A DNA stretch of 64,000 nucleotides from CBDDCX01 sp965226925 (GCA_965226925.1 CBDDEN010000011.1:992001-1056000), one strand, 5' to 3'; shown: positions 36,644 to 47,038, numbered from the stretch's first letter. Translations and numbers: made by a program. The notes: generated from the sequence alone by a model not told the origin.

Positions 36644-36760
36644 CTTCTATCTTCCCGCCAAAGCCCTAAATAAGCCTTCGTCGTGGCCGTGCAGCGGAAA
36701 TCCCACCCGCCAAGCCCCGCGCGACCGTCCGGCGCCGTGCCGGAGTCCCGCTAGGTCCGA

Positions 36761-36852
36761 GGGATTCGGATTCGATCGCGCCGCAGCGAGGGTCTGCCGC
36801 GAAGCGGCAGCAGCTTTAGCTCCGAGTCGCGGCGCGATTGAATTCGGATCCC
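36761..36852. repeat. Long palindrome between tuf copy 2 and rpmG (repeat family copy B)
   Basis: Arms of 24 bases (36761-36784 and 36829-36852) pair with three G-T wobbles in the plus-strand sense. A perfect 7-bp stem with a GAA loop (CTGCCGC/GCGGCAG) lies at 36794-36810. The centre is related to the palindrome at 24711-24788. It abuts the tuf stop. The rest of the 36644-36855 spacer shows no gene and no convincing promoter, only another small stem (TCCGGC/GCCGGA) near 36730. Confidence 0.65.
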
Positions 36853-36855
36853 TAC

Positions 36856-38046
<1,191 letters not shown>

Positions 38047-38101
38047 TGTTCCCCTCGTTGGGTTGGATCGCTTCCTTGATTGTTCCTGTGTAGCACCAAA
38101 G

Positions 38102-38173
38102 AGCTCCGACCGGGACTTGAACCCGGGACCTCCTCCTTACCAAGGAGGCGCTCTACCACTGAGCTATCGGAGC
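38102..38173 (-). tRNA. tRNA-Thr (anticodon GGT)
   Basis: 72 bases. Acceptor arms GCTCCGA/TCGGAGC pair fully, the D arm reads GCTC...GAGC, the anticodon loop is TTGGTAA on a CCTCC/GGAGG stem, and the T arm is CCGGG-TTCAAGT-CCCGG. CCA is not encoded. It is the last tRNA before tuf copy 2. Confidence 0.95.
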
Positions 38174-38271
38174 GCCACCCACTGGAGCGCTCCTCCGGAG
38201 CGCTCTAAACCGGAGCGGACGACGGGAACCCCGTCTCCCCTCGCACCCCCTGCGCTTTCCTACTCCTAAAG

Positions 38272-38345
38272 AGCGGGAGACGGGACTCGAACCCGCGACC
38301 CTCAGCTTGGAAGGCTGATGCTCTAGCCAACTGAGCTACTCCCGC
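38272..38345 (-). tRNA. tRNA-Gly (anticodon TCC)
   Basis: 74 bases. Acceptor GCGGGAG/CTCCCGC, anticodon stem TCAGC/GCTGA with loop CTTCCAA, and T loop TTCGAGT. CCA is not encoded. Middle gene of the Tyr-Gly-Thr group. Confidence 0.95.
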
Positions 38346-38371
38346 AAAGCCATCGTTCAAAGGGACTCAAG

Positions 38372-38453
38372 TGGTGGGGGTAGGATTCGAACCTACGAAG
38401 GCTAAGCCAGCAGATTTACAGTCTGCCCCGTTTGACCGCTTCGGTACCCCACC
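38372..38453 (-). tRNA. tRNA-Tyr (anticodon GTA)
   Basis: 82 bases, class II with a long variable arm (TGGCTTAGCC region). Acceptor GGTGGGG/CCCCACC, anticodon stem CAGA/TCTG with loop CTGTAAA. CCA is not encoded beyond the discriminator A. First gene of the tRNA-tuf transcript. Confidence 0.95.
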
Positions 38454-38507
38454 GGATACCGATCCGGGGCCTCCACCCCGCGACCTCGTCGCCCAGGAAC
38501 AAAGCAA

Positions 38508-38526
38508 GCCGCCTGACCTAGGCGGC
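38508..38526 (-). promoter_or_regulatory. Leader hairpin upstream of tRNA-Tyr
   Basis: Perfect 7-bp stem GCCGCCT/AGGCGGC with a five-base loop, lying between the predicted transcription start (near 38540) and tRNA-Tyr. A weak T-rich stretch (TTGCTTTG) follows it on the transcribed strand, so it might attenuate, but the run is poor. Confidence 0.4.
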
Positions 38527-38546
38527 CTTTTCCAGGCGAGCTTGAT

Positions 38547-38575
38547 AAGTTAACGACTCGATAATCCCTCATCAA
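38547..38575 (-). promoter_or_regulatory. Promoter of the tRNA-Tyr/Gly/Thr-tuf transcript
   Basis: Minus strand -35 TTGATG (38570-38575) and -10 TAACTT (38547-38552), 17 bases apart. The -10 and spacing match the rpsL promoter. No other convincing promoter was seen between here and rpoC, so it may feed tRNA, tuf, secE-nusG, rplKAJL and rpoBC. Confidence 0.65.
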
Positions 38576-38577
38576 GG

Positions 38578-38598
38578 CCCGAAAAGCCGGGTTTCGGG
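38578..38598 (-). terminator. Possible terminator after the M3 peptidase gene
   Basis: CCCGAAA/TTTTCGGG stem with a short GC-rich loop, 24 bases after the peptidase stop and directly before the tRNA promoter. No T run follows, so it is a weak candidate. Confidence 0.35.
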
Positions 38599-38621
38599 TT
38601 CGGCGACCGGAGTCGACCGAC

Positions 38622-40658
38622 CTACTCCGGGGGTGGTCCGAGGTTGCGCTCCAAGAGCGCCCGCTGATCGGGGGGTCGGCCCATGAAGTCCTCGAAGAGG
38701 ATCTCGGGCTCATCGCTGTCGCCGCGCGTCAGTATGGAGTCCAGATAGGACCTTCCAACTTCTCGGTTGAAGATCCCCTCCTGTCTGAACCGTCCGAACG
38801 CATCGGCCTCGAGAACTTCGGACCAGAGGTACGAGTAGTATGCGGCGGCATACCCACCGGAGAATATGTGCGTGAACGAGGCCGTCGTGTGCGCCCTGGC
38901 GAAAGTCGGGCACGGCAGATAGTCCACGAGAAGCTCCTCGATCCGGGCCATGACGTCATCATCGGGAGACGGTACGTCGTCTCGGTGCAGTCGAAGGTCG
39001 AGGAACCCGAAGGCGAGTTGTCTCATCTGCGTCCAACCGCCCATGAAACGCCGCGCTCGTCGGAGTCGGTCATAGAGCTCGTCGGGGAGCGCCTCACCGG
39101 TCTGGTAGTGGCCGGAGAATAGGGGGAGCGCCTCCGCTTCCCACGCCCAGTTCTCCATGATCTGCGACGGAAGCTCCACGAAGTCCCACGCCACTTTGAT
39201 GCCCGCCATAGGCGCGATCGGCACGCGCGAGGTGAGATGGTGAAGGAGGTGTCCGAACTCGTGGAAGATCGTCTCCACCTCTCTATGAGTCAGAAGCGAC
39301 GGAACGTCACCCTTGGGCGGAGTGAGATTCCCGGCGATGACGGCGAAGTGGGGCTCGAATCCGTTTTCCGTGGGCCCGCCCGTGACCAGGTCGTTCATCC
39401 AAGCCCCCTGGCGCTTTTCGCGTCGAGGATGCCAGTCGGCGTAGAACGATCCGAGGTGGGTTTCGTCCTCCTCGTCAAAGACGTCGTAGAAGAGTACGTC
39501 CTGATGCCAAACCTCCTCGATCTGGCGGGGCCGCACCGCGAGGCCGAACACGCGCCTCGCCACCTCGAACAGGCCGTCCATCACCCGCTCGAGCGGGAAG
39601 TACGGCCTGGTCGCCTCGTCGTCGAAGTCGTAGCGTGCCCGACGTAGGTCCTCGCTCACAAAGGCGGCGTCCCAAGGATAGAGGTCATCCAATCCGAGGC
39701 TCCGCGCGTGCCGGCGGAGCTCCTCGAGGTCACGTTCCCAATAGGGACGCGTTCGACCGGTCAACTCGACCACGAAGTCGAACGCGTCCTGCCCCGTCTT
39801 CGCCATGTTATCCTCGAGGCGGAAGTCCGGGAAATCCGCGTAGCCGAGCACTTCGGCCAGATCCCTCCTAAGCCTCAAGAGGCGCGCGATGATCTCCACG
39901 TTGGAGAACTCACCGTCGCGACAGCGGGAGACGTATGCCTCGAACAACTCTCTTCGCAGGCTACCGTCCGTCGCGTATTTGACCACGGGTTCGAACGAAG
40001 GGTAGTCGAGGGTGAGCAGCCATCCCTCCTCGCCTGCGTCGCGGGCCCTCTGCCGCGCCTGTTCTCGGTCCGATGCCGGAATCCCGTCAAGGCGCGACTC
40101 GTCCGTGACCAACAGAGTGTAGGCGTTGCTGGCATCGAGGACGTTCTCGGCGAACTTCCGTTGGAGCCGCGAGAGTTCGAGTCGAATGGAACTGAGCTTG
40201 TCCTTCTCCTCCGGAGCCAGCTCGGCTCCGGCTCTGCGGAAGTCCTTCAAGACCTTCTCGAGGTGGCGTTCGCGGATCCCGCGCAGGCCAGCGGCCTCAT
40301 CCGTTTCGGCGAACGTCTTCAGACGGCTCCACAACGCCTCATTCAGAGTGATTCTGGTCCAAAACTCGGTGATCTCCGGCAACACCTCCTTGAACGCCTC
40401 CCGCAGCTCGGCTGTCTCGGCCACGGCAAGGAGGTGAGTCACGGGTCCGACCCGGGTCTTCACCCGCTCCATCACGTCATCGAGGCGCTCGATCGTGTCG
40501 GAGTAGGTCGGAGGGACCGGCCCCGAGCAGAGTTCCTCGATGGCCGCGCGGGCGTCTTCCAGAATCCGCCGGACCCCCGGAACCACGTGGGAAGCCTCGA
40601 TCCGATCGAAGGGCGTCGGCTCGACTTCCAAGAGGAGGGGATTCTGGTCTGCTGGCAT
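38622..40658 (-). CDS. M3 family oligopeptidase (oligopeptidase A-like)
   Basis: 678 aa cytosolic zinc metallopeptidase; no signal peptide. The zinc motif His-Glu-Phe-Gly-His is at residues 466-470 in 'VETIFHEFGHLLHHLTS', with the third ligand Glu in the following helix ('VELPSQIMENW'). 'GSFYADWHPRREKRQGAWMND' is typical of the oligopeptidase A branch, which degrades signal peptides and other short peptides. It is the last gene before the tRNA promoter. prlC would be the closest symbol, but orthology is not certain. Confidence 0.93.
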   Translation of the reverse strand: MPADQNPLLLEVEPTPFDRIEASHVVPGVRRILEDARAAIEELCSGPVPPTYSDTIERLDDVMERVKTRVGPVTHLLAVAETAELREAFKEVLPEITEFWTRITLNEALWSRLKTFAETDEAAGLRGIRERHLEKVLKDFRRAGAELAPEEKDKLSSIRLELSRLQRKFAENVLDASNAYTLLVTDESRLDGIPASDREQARQRARDAGEEGWLLTLDYPSFEPVVKYATDGSLRRELFEAYVSRCRDGEFSNVEIIARLLRLRRDLAEVLGYADFPDFRLEDNMAKTGQDAFDFVVELTGRTRPYWERDLEELRRHARSLGLDDLYPWDAAFVSEDLRRARYDFDDEATRPYFPLERVMDGLFEVARRVFGLAVRPRQIEEVWHQDVLFYDVFDEEDETHLGSFYADWHPRREKRQGAWMNDLVTGGPTENGFEPHFAVIAGNLTPPKGDVPSLLTHREVETIFHEFGHLLHHLTSRVPIAPMAGIKVAWDFVELPSQIMENWAWEAEALPLFSGHYQTGEALPDELYDRLRRARRFMGGWTQMRQLAFGFLDLRLHRDDVPSPDDDVMARIEELLVDYLPCPTFARAHTTASFTHIFSGGYAAAYYSYLWSEVLEADAFGRFRQEGIFNREVGRSYLDSILTRGDSDEPEILFEDFMGRPPDQRALLERNLGPPPE

Positions 40659-40820
40659 GCGTACGGGGGAAGACTTGCGGTCGTTGGGGTTCCGAAGGAT
40701 CTACAGAGGCGAACCGGGACCGGTAAGCTGCCGCGAAGGGGACCCGCACGCCACCCCTTTCGCAGACCCCGCTGGTCCGGCGTTCCAGGGGTCCGTCGGC
40801 CGGGCTGTTTCCAGAGGCAC

Positions 40821-41972
40821 CTAGTCCGTCAGATCGGGCGTCGCCGGCCTCTGGGACAACCAGAGGTCCGTGCCCGAAACGAAGGCGGCCCAGGCGAACC
40901 AGAACGCCACGTAGGCATTCGCCACCTGGACCAGTCGCCGTCCCTCCAGGTCGCCCGAGACGGCGCGTCCGTCCAGGGTCCACTCGCTTCCGGTCTGAAC
41001 GTCCACGTAACGTCCGTCCGAAAGCTCGAACTCGAGGGTCTGACCCTCGAGGGTCCCCTCGAAGGCCACCGCCGCCTGCGAATCGTGATCCCAGAACACG
41101 ACGATGTCCTCCCCTGCGGCGCGGGAGTTGACCACGAGCCGGTCGCCTCCCGAGTCCAATGCCGTAAAAGGAAAGGCCAGGCCACCGCCGTTCGCGTATG
41201 GGATCCCCAACACGCGCTCCTTCGGTGGACGTCGGCCGTCGAAGTCCCCCTGCGGAAACAGGGTTCTGGTGTTGTTCAAGCTCTCGTAGTCCCCGTAGGG
41301 GTACACCTGGTAGTTGCGGTTCAGGGAACTCGTGATGGAGACGACCTTCGTATCCGGATGTAGCTCCACCCATGCGTCCCACCGCATCTCGATCGAGGGA
41401 ACCATCTCGAGCACCTGGCCGTCGCGAGGTCCGCACCGGGCCCCTCGCAACATCTGGGGCCATAGCGACCGCTCCTCCGAGCGATCGTAAAGAATGAGGT
41501 TGTTCTGGAAGAGCAGCCCCGACACGCCGAACTCGGCTCCCCCCGCGGCCGTGCGGTCGAAGACCATGCTCGATCCGGTGAGGGGGCAGTACGTCACGGC
41601 CAGCGGCGTTGAAAAGACACTGAAGTTCACGATCTCGTGCCACCATAGGATGTTGTGCGGAACCGCGATGTGGGTATCGTCGATCTCGATTCCGATGACC
41701 CGATCCCAGGATCTAACGTAGGTCGCATCAGCGTGATCCGGACTGACGAGGGTCGGATCGGACATGGCCGGAATCCCGTCGATCGGGACGCCACCCGACA
41801 CGATCTGGCTCTCGGGGATGCTACACGAGCCGTCTTCCTCGCGCTCGAGCTTCGGAAAGGCCTCGGCCACCGGAGAATCGCCGCACGCCACGGTCATGAG
41901 CGCGACCGTCAGGGCCCCAACTCCCAAGCCGGGATTGACGGACCTCGTTGTCAGGGTCTTCCGCACGGGCAC
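40821..41972 (-). CDS. DUF3179 domain lipoprotein
   Basis: 383 aa. A signal peptide ends in a lipobox (Leu-Met-Thr-Val-Ala-Cys30-Gly), so it is probably a membrane-anchored lipoprotein. The DUF3179 body has 'DPTLVSPDHADATYV', 'GIEIDDTHIAVPHNILWWHEIVN', 'VTYCPLTGSSMVFDR', 'FGVSGLLFQNNLILYDRSEERSLWPQM'. The Cys-Pro-Leu-Thr-Gly-Ser motif is the family hallmark. Function is unknown. The 162-base spacer to the peptidase gene holds nothing I can identify. Confidence 0.88.
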   Translation of the reverse strand: MPVRKTLTTRSVNPGLGVGALTVALMTVACGDSPVAEAFPKLEREEDGSCSIPESQIVSGGVPIDGIPAMSDPTLVSPDHADATYVRSWDRVIGIEIDDTHIAVPHNILWWHEIVNFSVFSTPLAVTYCPLTGSSMVFDRTAAGGAEFGVSGLLFQNNLILYDRSEERSLWPQMLRGARCGPRDGQVLEMVPSIEMRWDAWVELHPDTKVVSITSSLNRNYQVYPYGDYESLNNTRTLFPQGDFDGRRPPKERVLGIPYANGGGLAFPFTALDSGGDRLVVNSRAAGEDIVVFWDHDSQAAVAFEGTLEGQTLEFELSDGRYVDVQTGSEWTLDGRAVSGDLEGRRLVQVANAYVAFWFAWAAFVSGTDLWLSQRPATPDLTD

Positions 41973-42160
41973 GTCATCCGGTGGAAATGTGCGTTGGCAT
42001 CAGGCTAGAAACTCACCGAGACATGACCGAGTTCCCTCGCCGGCTTGCCGAATCCACCCGGGGGGCCCTACGCTTTTCCGAGCGTCCGTCTACGTCGGGC
42101 GGCGACGGCGGCGGCAGGGGTCTCGACCGGCCTTGCCTTCAGACCGATGAGAGTGGACCG

Positions 42161-42565
42161 ATGCAACGCATCATAGTCGTCGGCCTCTGGGCCCTGTCCC
42201 TAGTGAGTTGCCGCGGCGACGCCACGGGCCTGGCGCAATTCGACGTGACCGGCAGCTACGCCCTCGAGTCGGTGAACGGGGCGCCGCTTCCGTGGAGACT
42301 GCTCCGCCTGGGACCCGCAACAACCGAGGTCACCGCCGGCAACCTAACACTGCATCAAGGCACGGTCTGTCGAGTTTCACTGACCCTGATCACGACAGAG
42401 GACGGAGCGTCGACGACGACCGACGACTCGCTGGACTGCCAGTACAGCTACAGCCACGGAGCGATCAGTGTGAGTTACCCGAACGGGAGCGTCGACACCG
42501 GGCTCGTTACGGCATCCACGGTGTCGCTCCGCTCAGACAACACGATCTTCGTCTTTCGGCGGTAA
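42161..42565 (+). CDS. Small lipoprotein of unknown function
   Basis: 134 aa and one of the few plus-strand genes. Start Met-Gln-Arg-Ile-Ile-Val with a signal peptide and lipobox Leu-Ser-Leu-Val-Ser-Cys17. After it comes 'FDVTGSYALESVNGAPLPW', an opening common to small lipoproteins in Gemmatimonadota, then a beta-rich body with two further cysteines. An open frame extends upstream to 41948 across the divergent spacer but gives no sensible N-terminus. Divergent from the DUF3179 gene and convergent with the penicillin acylase gene. Confidence 0.7.
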   Translation: MQRIIVVGLWALSLVSCRGDATGLAQFDVTGSYALESVNGAPLPWRLLRLGPATTEVTAGNLTLHQGTVCRVSLTLITTEDGASTTTDDSLDCQYSYSHGAISVSYPNGSVDTGLVTASTVSLRSDNTIFVFRR

Positions 42566-42615
42566 ACCGCGTCCCAGAAGTAGGGGCGCCGTGGGAAGGG
42601 GCCGAGTCACGCCGA

Positions 42616-44868
42616 TCAGTTCCCCGGGTGATACTCCCGCTCGGCATTCGCCTCGACGTCCTCACGATAGAAGCGCACCTCGCGGAGGTCCCCGGTCGCG
42701 TAACGTTCCACCTGGTCGTTGAAGTGCGGGGATGCCGGTTGGTCGCTGAGCCCACCGGCCGTCACCGCCCGAGCCCGGAGGCGATCACCGAATTCCACCA
42801 CCGCCACGAAGCTGTTTCCGCTCGTGCCGTACCACCGCTTGGTGCCCTCGTACGGCGCTGCCCCGAACGAGGCGAGCGAGCCGTAACGCGACGACGTGAA
42901 GCCGACCGGCGTGCTCGGCCCATCGTCGTTGAACGGCTGGACGATGTCACCCGTGAGTCGCTGGAACCGGTTGATCTCCCCCCACGGTGTCTGCCAGCTA
43001 CCGAAGTCGTCCGTGAGGCGATCGGTGGCCGAGGCCAGAGCGGCCAGCCGGAGTCCGGCCGCGGCGTCCGTCGCAATGTAGTCCGAAGCCGGCACTCCGG
43101 CGGCCCAGGCCTCTTCGCCGGCGTCGCGCGTGAGCGCGTCGGCCCAGAACACCGCCAGTGACGTCTCCACCGATTCGACTCCCCAACGGAGGTCCCAGCC
43201 CCTAAGCAGCGCGATCTGATTCGCCAGTCCGCCCTTTCGCGAGTCGGACGCGGGAAGCGCGTCGTAGTCGCGCACCAAAGCAGGGATCATCGGCTCGAAC
43301 CACGTCAGATAGCTGTCGAACGCGGCGTCTATCAGGCTCTCGAGGGTGAAGTCCGTCTTGCCCTCCAGCACCCGGATCGCATGTAGGCCCCGCGCGTTCT
43401 CACCGCTGCGCTGTACATAGACCGGGAAGTCCTCCCGTTTCGGACTCGTGGGGCCGCTCACGGAGAACGGCCAGTTGTTGGTGTTCTGAATCCACCCGTT
43501 CGATGGATTGTGGGACCCCGGGGTCTCCTCGAGCGTGTGTACTCCCTGCCAATCGGCAGCCGGATCGCTGCCGTCCACGGGCTCGAGCCAGTCGAACCGC
43601 GTGTCCCGAACAGGAATGAAGTTCGAGTGGAAATAGGCGATGTTGCCTTCGGCGTCCGCGAAGACCGTGTTGTTCGACGAGTTCGTGTGCGTCGACATCG
43701 TCTCGGCGAACGTGTCGTAGTTGGTGGCCTTCGTGCGGGCGTAGGATTGGACGAGGGCGCGCATCGGCTCCTCCATAAGGGCCACGCTCACCCAGCGATC
43801 GTCCACGGCACGCACGATGGGTCCGTGATGCGTGCGGTAGATGGTGAATTCCCGCTCCGCCATGCCGCCGTCGGTCCGATAGGGAACCGTGATCGTGCGC
43901 GTCCGGACCGGTCTCTCTTCGTCCCCGTGGAGGTAGACCAGTTGTCCGTCGCGCTCGACGACCGTTTCCAGGTACTCGTCGATGTTGTCGACCCCACTGG
44001 ACGTGTGCATCCACCCCGTCGTCTCGTTGAAGCCCTGGTAGACGAAGAACTGTCCCCAGGTGAGCGCGCCGTAGGCGTTCAACCCCTCGTCGCTCACCAT
44101 GTGCGCCTCGTGACGGAAGAAGAAGGACGTGTGCGGGTTGATGAGGAGCAGCGCGTTGCCGTTCACAGTGTTGGACGGCGCGATTGCGAAGCCGTTCGAG
44201 CCCTCCGGCTCGACGGACGGATCCGGTTCGAGGAGGGCGCTGGCCACCCGACCGACGGGCCGACGTGCCCAAGCGACATGAGTGCTCGAGTTTTCGCCCC
44301 CTTCGTCGGCCTTCAAGACGGCCGACATCTGTCGGTCGGGATCTCCATAGAACGCCTCGAGCCGTTCGAGATTCACCCGCTCGATGTCTCCGCCGATGCT
44401 GCCTTCGCTGAAGCTCAGGGCCATCCACGGCTCGAAACGGGTAAGGACTCGCGGCTTCACTTCGGAATGCGTGTGCAGGTAGTAGTTCAGACCGTCCGCC
44501 CAAGCGTCCATGAGAGCCTTCAGCCACTCGGGGCTGTCGGCGTACATGGCCTGCATCTCCACGGGATCGATGAAGAGCTTCATACGGAGGTCCCGCCAGA
44601 TCTCGCCCTCGCCCTCGGCCTCCGCCAGCCGCCCCTGCGAGTTGAGGAAGTTGACCTCTATGCGGTTGAAGTCGTCCTCCGCCTGAGCATACATCAGCCC
44701 GAACACCACATCCGCGTCCGTCTCACCGTAGGTGTGAGGTACGCCCCAATCGTCGCGGATAATCGTGATCCCCTCGGCACGCGCTTCCCAACGGGCGACC
44801 TCGTCGGCCGAGTCACTCGGGGTGCAAACCAAGGTGATCGATGCGAACGCGAGAAGCAGCTTCTTCAT
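42616..44868 (-). CDS. Penicillin acylase family (Ntn) hydrolase
   Basis: 750 aa, starting Met-Lys-Lys-Leu-Leu-Leu with a signal peptide, so probably periplasmic. The proenzyme is cut autocatalytically before Ser224 in Glu-Gly-Ser-Asn-Gly-Phe-Ala-Ile-Ala-Pro-Ser, which becomes the N-terminal nucleophile. 'ITIIRDDWGVPHTYGETDADVVFGLMYAQAEDDFNRIE' opens the alpha chain as in the family; 'TNSSNNTVFADAEGNIAYFHSNFIP' carries the oxyanion Asn region. Family members hydrolyse beta-lactam side chains, acyl-homoserine lactones or lipopeptides; the substrate here is unknown. The open frame upstream crosses a tRNA gene and is not used. Confidence 0.92.
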   Translation of the reverse strand: MKKLLLAFASITLVCTPSDSADEVARWEARAEGITIIRDDWGVPHTYGETDADVVFGLMYAQAEDDFNRIEVNFLNSQGRLAEAEGEGEIWRDLRMKLFIDPVEMQAMYADSPEWLKALMDAWADGLNYYLHTHSEVKPRVLTRFEPWMALSFSEGSIGGDIERVNLERLEAFYGDPDRQMSAVLKADEGGENSSTHVAWARRPVGRVASALLEPDPSVEPEGSNGFAIAPSNTVNGNALLLINPHTSFFFRHEAHMVSDEGLNAYGALTWGQFFVYQGFNETTGWMHTSSGVDNIDEYLETVVERDGQLVYLHGDEERPVRTRTITVPYRTDGGMAEREFTIYRTHHGPIVRAVDDRWVSVALMEEPMRALVQSYARTKATNYDTFAETMSTHTNSSNNTVFADAEGNIAYFHSNFIPVRDTRFDWLEPVDGSDPAADWQGVHTLEETPGSHNPSNGWIQNTNNWPFSVSGPTSPKREDFPVYVQRSGENARGLHAIRVLEGKTDFTLESLIDAAFDSYLTWFEPMIPALVRDYDALPASDSRKGGLANQIALLRGWDLRWGVESVETSLAVFWADALTRDAGEEAWAAGVPASDYIATDAAAGLRLAALASATDRLTDDFGSWQTPWGEINRFQRLTGDIVQPFNDDGPSTPVGFTSSRYGSLASFGAAPYEGTKRWYGTSGNSFVAVVEFGDRLRARAVTAGGLSDQPASPHFNDQVERYATGDLREVRFYREDVEANAEREYHPGN

Positions 44869-44921
44869 CGTCGGTCTTCCCAGGGACGTGAGGTGTCGGG
44901 AGGGTCGGGTGTTGCCCAAAA

Positions 44922-44994
44922 AGCTGGCGATCGGACTCGAACCGATGACCTGCTGCTTACAAGGCAGCTGCTCTACCAACTGAGCTACGCCAGC
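44922..44994 (-). tRNA. tRNA-Thr (anticodon TGT)
   Basis: 73 bases. Acceptor GCTGGCG/CGCCAGC, D arm GCTC...GAGC, anticodon stem GCTGC/GCAGC with loop CTTGTAA, T arm ATCGG-TTCGAGT-CCGAT. CCA is not encoded. It lies 53 bases before the penicillin acylase start on the same strand, and no terminator separates them clearly. Confidence 0.95.
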
Positions 44995-45073
44995 GAGACA
45001 CGCGGGTAAGATAACCGCTGGGTGGGATCGATTCGACCTTCGCGGATCGGCTCGCCGGCCAGGCGTCGGAAGG

Positions 45074-45433
45074 CTATGCGCTCGGAAGGGCGTTCCCGAC
45101 CGCCAAGAGGAGTTCATCGCGGTCGATGGGCTTGCTCAGCGCCGCAACGGCGCCCTCGACCTTGGCTTGAGCAAGCATCGCCGGACCCTTACCGGAGATG
45201 GCGATGATGGGCGTATCGGGGAAGATCTGTTGCAGCGACGTGATCAGCTCCAGCCCACCGACTCCCGGCATCTGAAGGTCCGTAACGACGATATCGAAGC
45301 CTCGCCTCAAGTGGGCCTTGTAGGCCTGCTCGCCACCAGCGACCACGTAGATCTCGTGCCCCGATCCCTCGAAGACCGCACGGAGAAGAGCCTGCTCGGA
45401 AGGCTCGTCCTCGACGATGAGTATTTTCGACAC
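45074..45433 (-). CDS. Single-domain response regulator (CheY-like)
   Basis: 119 aa receiver domain only. Acidic pocket Glu8-Asp9, phosphoacceptor Asp52 in 'VVTDLQMPG', switch Ser80 in 'IIAISGKG' and Lys101 in 'LSKP' are all present, so it should be phosphorylatable. No output domain and no neighbouring histidine kinase or chemotaxis gene, so its partner is unknown. Confidence 0.93.
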   Translation of the reverse strand: MSKILIVEDEPSEQALLRAVFEGSGHEIYVVAGGEQAYKAHLRRGFDIVVTDLQMPGVGGLELITSLQQIFPDTPIIAISGKGPAMLAQAKVEGAVAALSKPIDRDELLLAVGNALPSA

Positions 45434-45549
45434 GATGAGTCCTTAGAGCGCAGACGAAGATCGGTCGGCCGACCGCAACGGGTCAGCCTATCAGCCCTCG
45501 GCGGAGCGCGTCAATATGAAAGGGCCGACTTGGAGCGCCGACATCCCTA

Positions 45550-46983
45550 TCAGCGGACGATCTTCCAGCGAGTCCCGCCCGCGGAATCCTCGAGCACGAT
45601 GCCCTTCTCGGCCAACTCGTCCCGAATGGCGTCGGCACGCTGAAAGTCGCGACCGTCCCGAGCGGCGTTTCGCTCCCCGATGAGCGATTCGACCCAAGCC
45701 TCGACGTCGTCGTCCACCTGACGCCCCTCGTGGGCCACGGCGAGGATGCCCAGGACCTGATCCAGGGATGCGAGCGCCTCCCGCGCCGCCGTGAGGTCCC
45801 CCTCGGAAACCCCGTCCGAGCCGTCCAACTCGCCGTTGGCACGATTGACGAAGACGAAGAGAGCCGCCAGCGCCTCGGCCGAGTTGAGGTCGTTGTCCAT
45901 GGCCTCGCGGAAGGCGTCGACGCCCTCCGCCGCGATCCGGCCCAGGGGGCCACCCTTCGCTCCTTCGGACGGTGCGGTCTCGGCCAGCCGGGCCTCGAAG
46001 TCCAGGAGCCTCTGAATGGCCGCGGACGACGCGGCGAGGCCGTCTCGGGTGAAGTTCAACTCGCGCCGGTACTGGGCGCTCATCAGCTCGTATCGTATGG
46101 CAGCCGGCTCGACCCCCTCCTCGAGCAACTCGCGCACTGTGATCGTATTGCCGAGCGACTTCGACATCTTCTCGCCCTCGACGATCAGGTGCTTGATGTG
46201 CACCCAATGGCGCACGAAGGGCTTGCCGGTGACACCCTCTGACTGCGCGATCTCGTTCTCGTGGTGGGGAAAGACCAGATCCTCCCCGCCCATGTGGATG
46301 TCCAAGGTCTCACCGAGCTCGGTGATGCTCATGACGGAGCACTCCAGATGCCATCCCGGACGCCCCCTACCCCAGGGCGAGTCCCAGGCGGCCCCCACCT
46401 CTTCGTCCACCGGTTTGGCGGCCTTCCAGAGGGCGAAGTCCCTCACGTCCTCTTTCTGGTAGTCGTCCTCGGCTACGCGAGCACCCGGGCGCGAAGCGTC
46501 GGGATTGAGCCCCTTGAGACGCCCGTATCCGGGAAAGGAGCCGATGGCGAAGTAGACCGATCCGTCATCCGCCCGGTACGCCAGTCCCTCTTGCTCCAAG
46601 CGCTCGACCCAATCCACCATCTGGGGGACGTACTCGGTGGCGAGCGGATAGCTACGCGCCGGCAACATCCCTAGCGTGCGTGCGTCGGCGAGAATCTGCT
46701 CGCTGAAGGGCGCCGTGTGCTCGGTGATGCCCTTCCCCTCCTCGGCCGCCCGCTCGATGGTCCGGTCGTCCACGTCCGTGAGGTTCATGACGAAGTGGAC
46801 GTCGTAGCCGGACCAAGTCAGGTAGCGGTACAGCAGGTCGTAGACCAGGAAGCTGCGGTAGTTGCCGATATGAGCGTAGTCGTAGACGGTAGGCCCGCAC
46901 GCATAGAGCCGCACCTCGGGAGGGTTCGCGGGCTCGAAGTTCTTCACCGAGCGGGTCAGTGTATCGTAAAATCTCAGGGCCAT
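45550..46983 (-). CDS. cysS: Cysteinyl-tRNA synthetase
   Basis: 477 aa class Ia synthetase. Zinc ligand Cys29 in 'YACGPTVYD', HIGN at residues 38-41, Cys215 in 'WHLECSVMS', 'DIHMGGEDLVFPHHENEIAQSE' and KMSKS at 272-276. The C-terminal anticodon-binding helices are present ('IRDELAEKGIVLEDSAGGTRW'). The short 45434-45549 spacer to the regulator gene shows only a GGTCGGCCGACC palindrome. Confidence 0.98.
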   Translation of the reverse strand: MALRFYDTLTRSVKNFEPANPPEVRLYACGPTVYDYAHIGNYRSFLVYDLLYRYLTWSGYDVHFVMNLTDVDDRTIERAAEEGKGITEHTAPFSEQILADARTLGMLPARSYPLATEYVPQMVDWVERLEQEGLAYRADDGSVYFAIGSFPGYGRLKGLNPDASRPGARVAEDDYQKEDVRDFALWKAAKPVDEEVGAAWDSPWGRGRPGWHLECSVMSITELGETLDIHMGGEDLVFPHHENEIAQSEGVTGKPFVRHWVHIKHLIVEGEKMSKSLGNTITVRELLEEGVEPAAIRYELMSAQYRRELNFTRDGLAASSAAIQRLLDFEARLAETAPSEGAKGGPLGRIAAEGVDAFREAMDNDLNSAEALAALFVFVNRANGELDGSDGVSEGDLTAAREALASLDQVLGILAVAHEGRQVDDDVEAWVESLIGERNAARDGRDFQRADAIRDELAEKGIVLEDSAGGTRWKIVR

Positions 46984-47038
46984 GTGCCGCCGTGGTTCAA
47001 GGTTCGTTGCGTTTCATGCGACCGACGAGCACCGCAGC

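Noticed and set aside
38578..38598. Strong intrinsic terminator behind the M3 peptidase
   Set aside because: Stem is good but no T run follows on the transcribed strand; kept only as a weak candidate.
44869..45117. N-terminal extension of the penicillin acylase frame with 'AGVAQLVEQLPC'
   Set aside because: This is the familiar false translation of a tRNA gene (tRNA-Thr at 44922-44994); the signal peptide starts at 44868.
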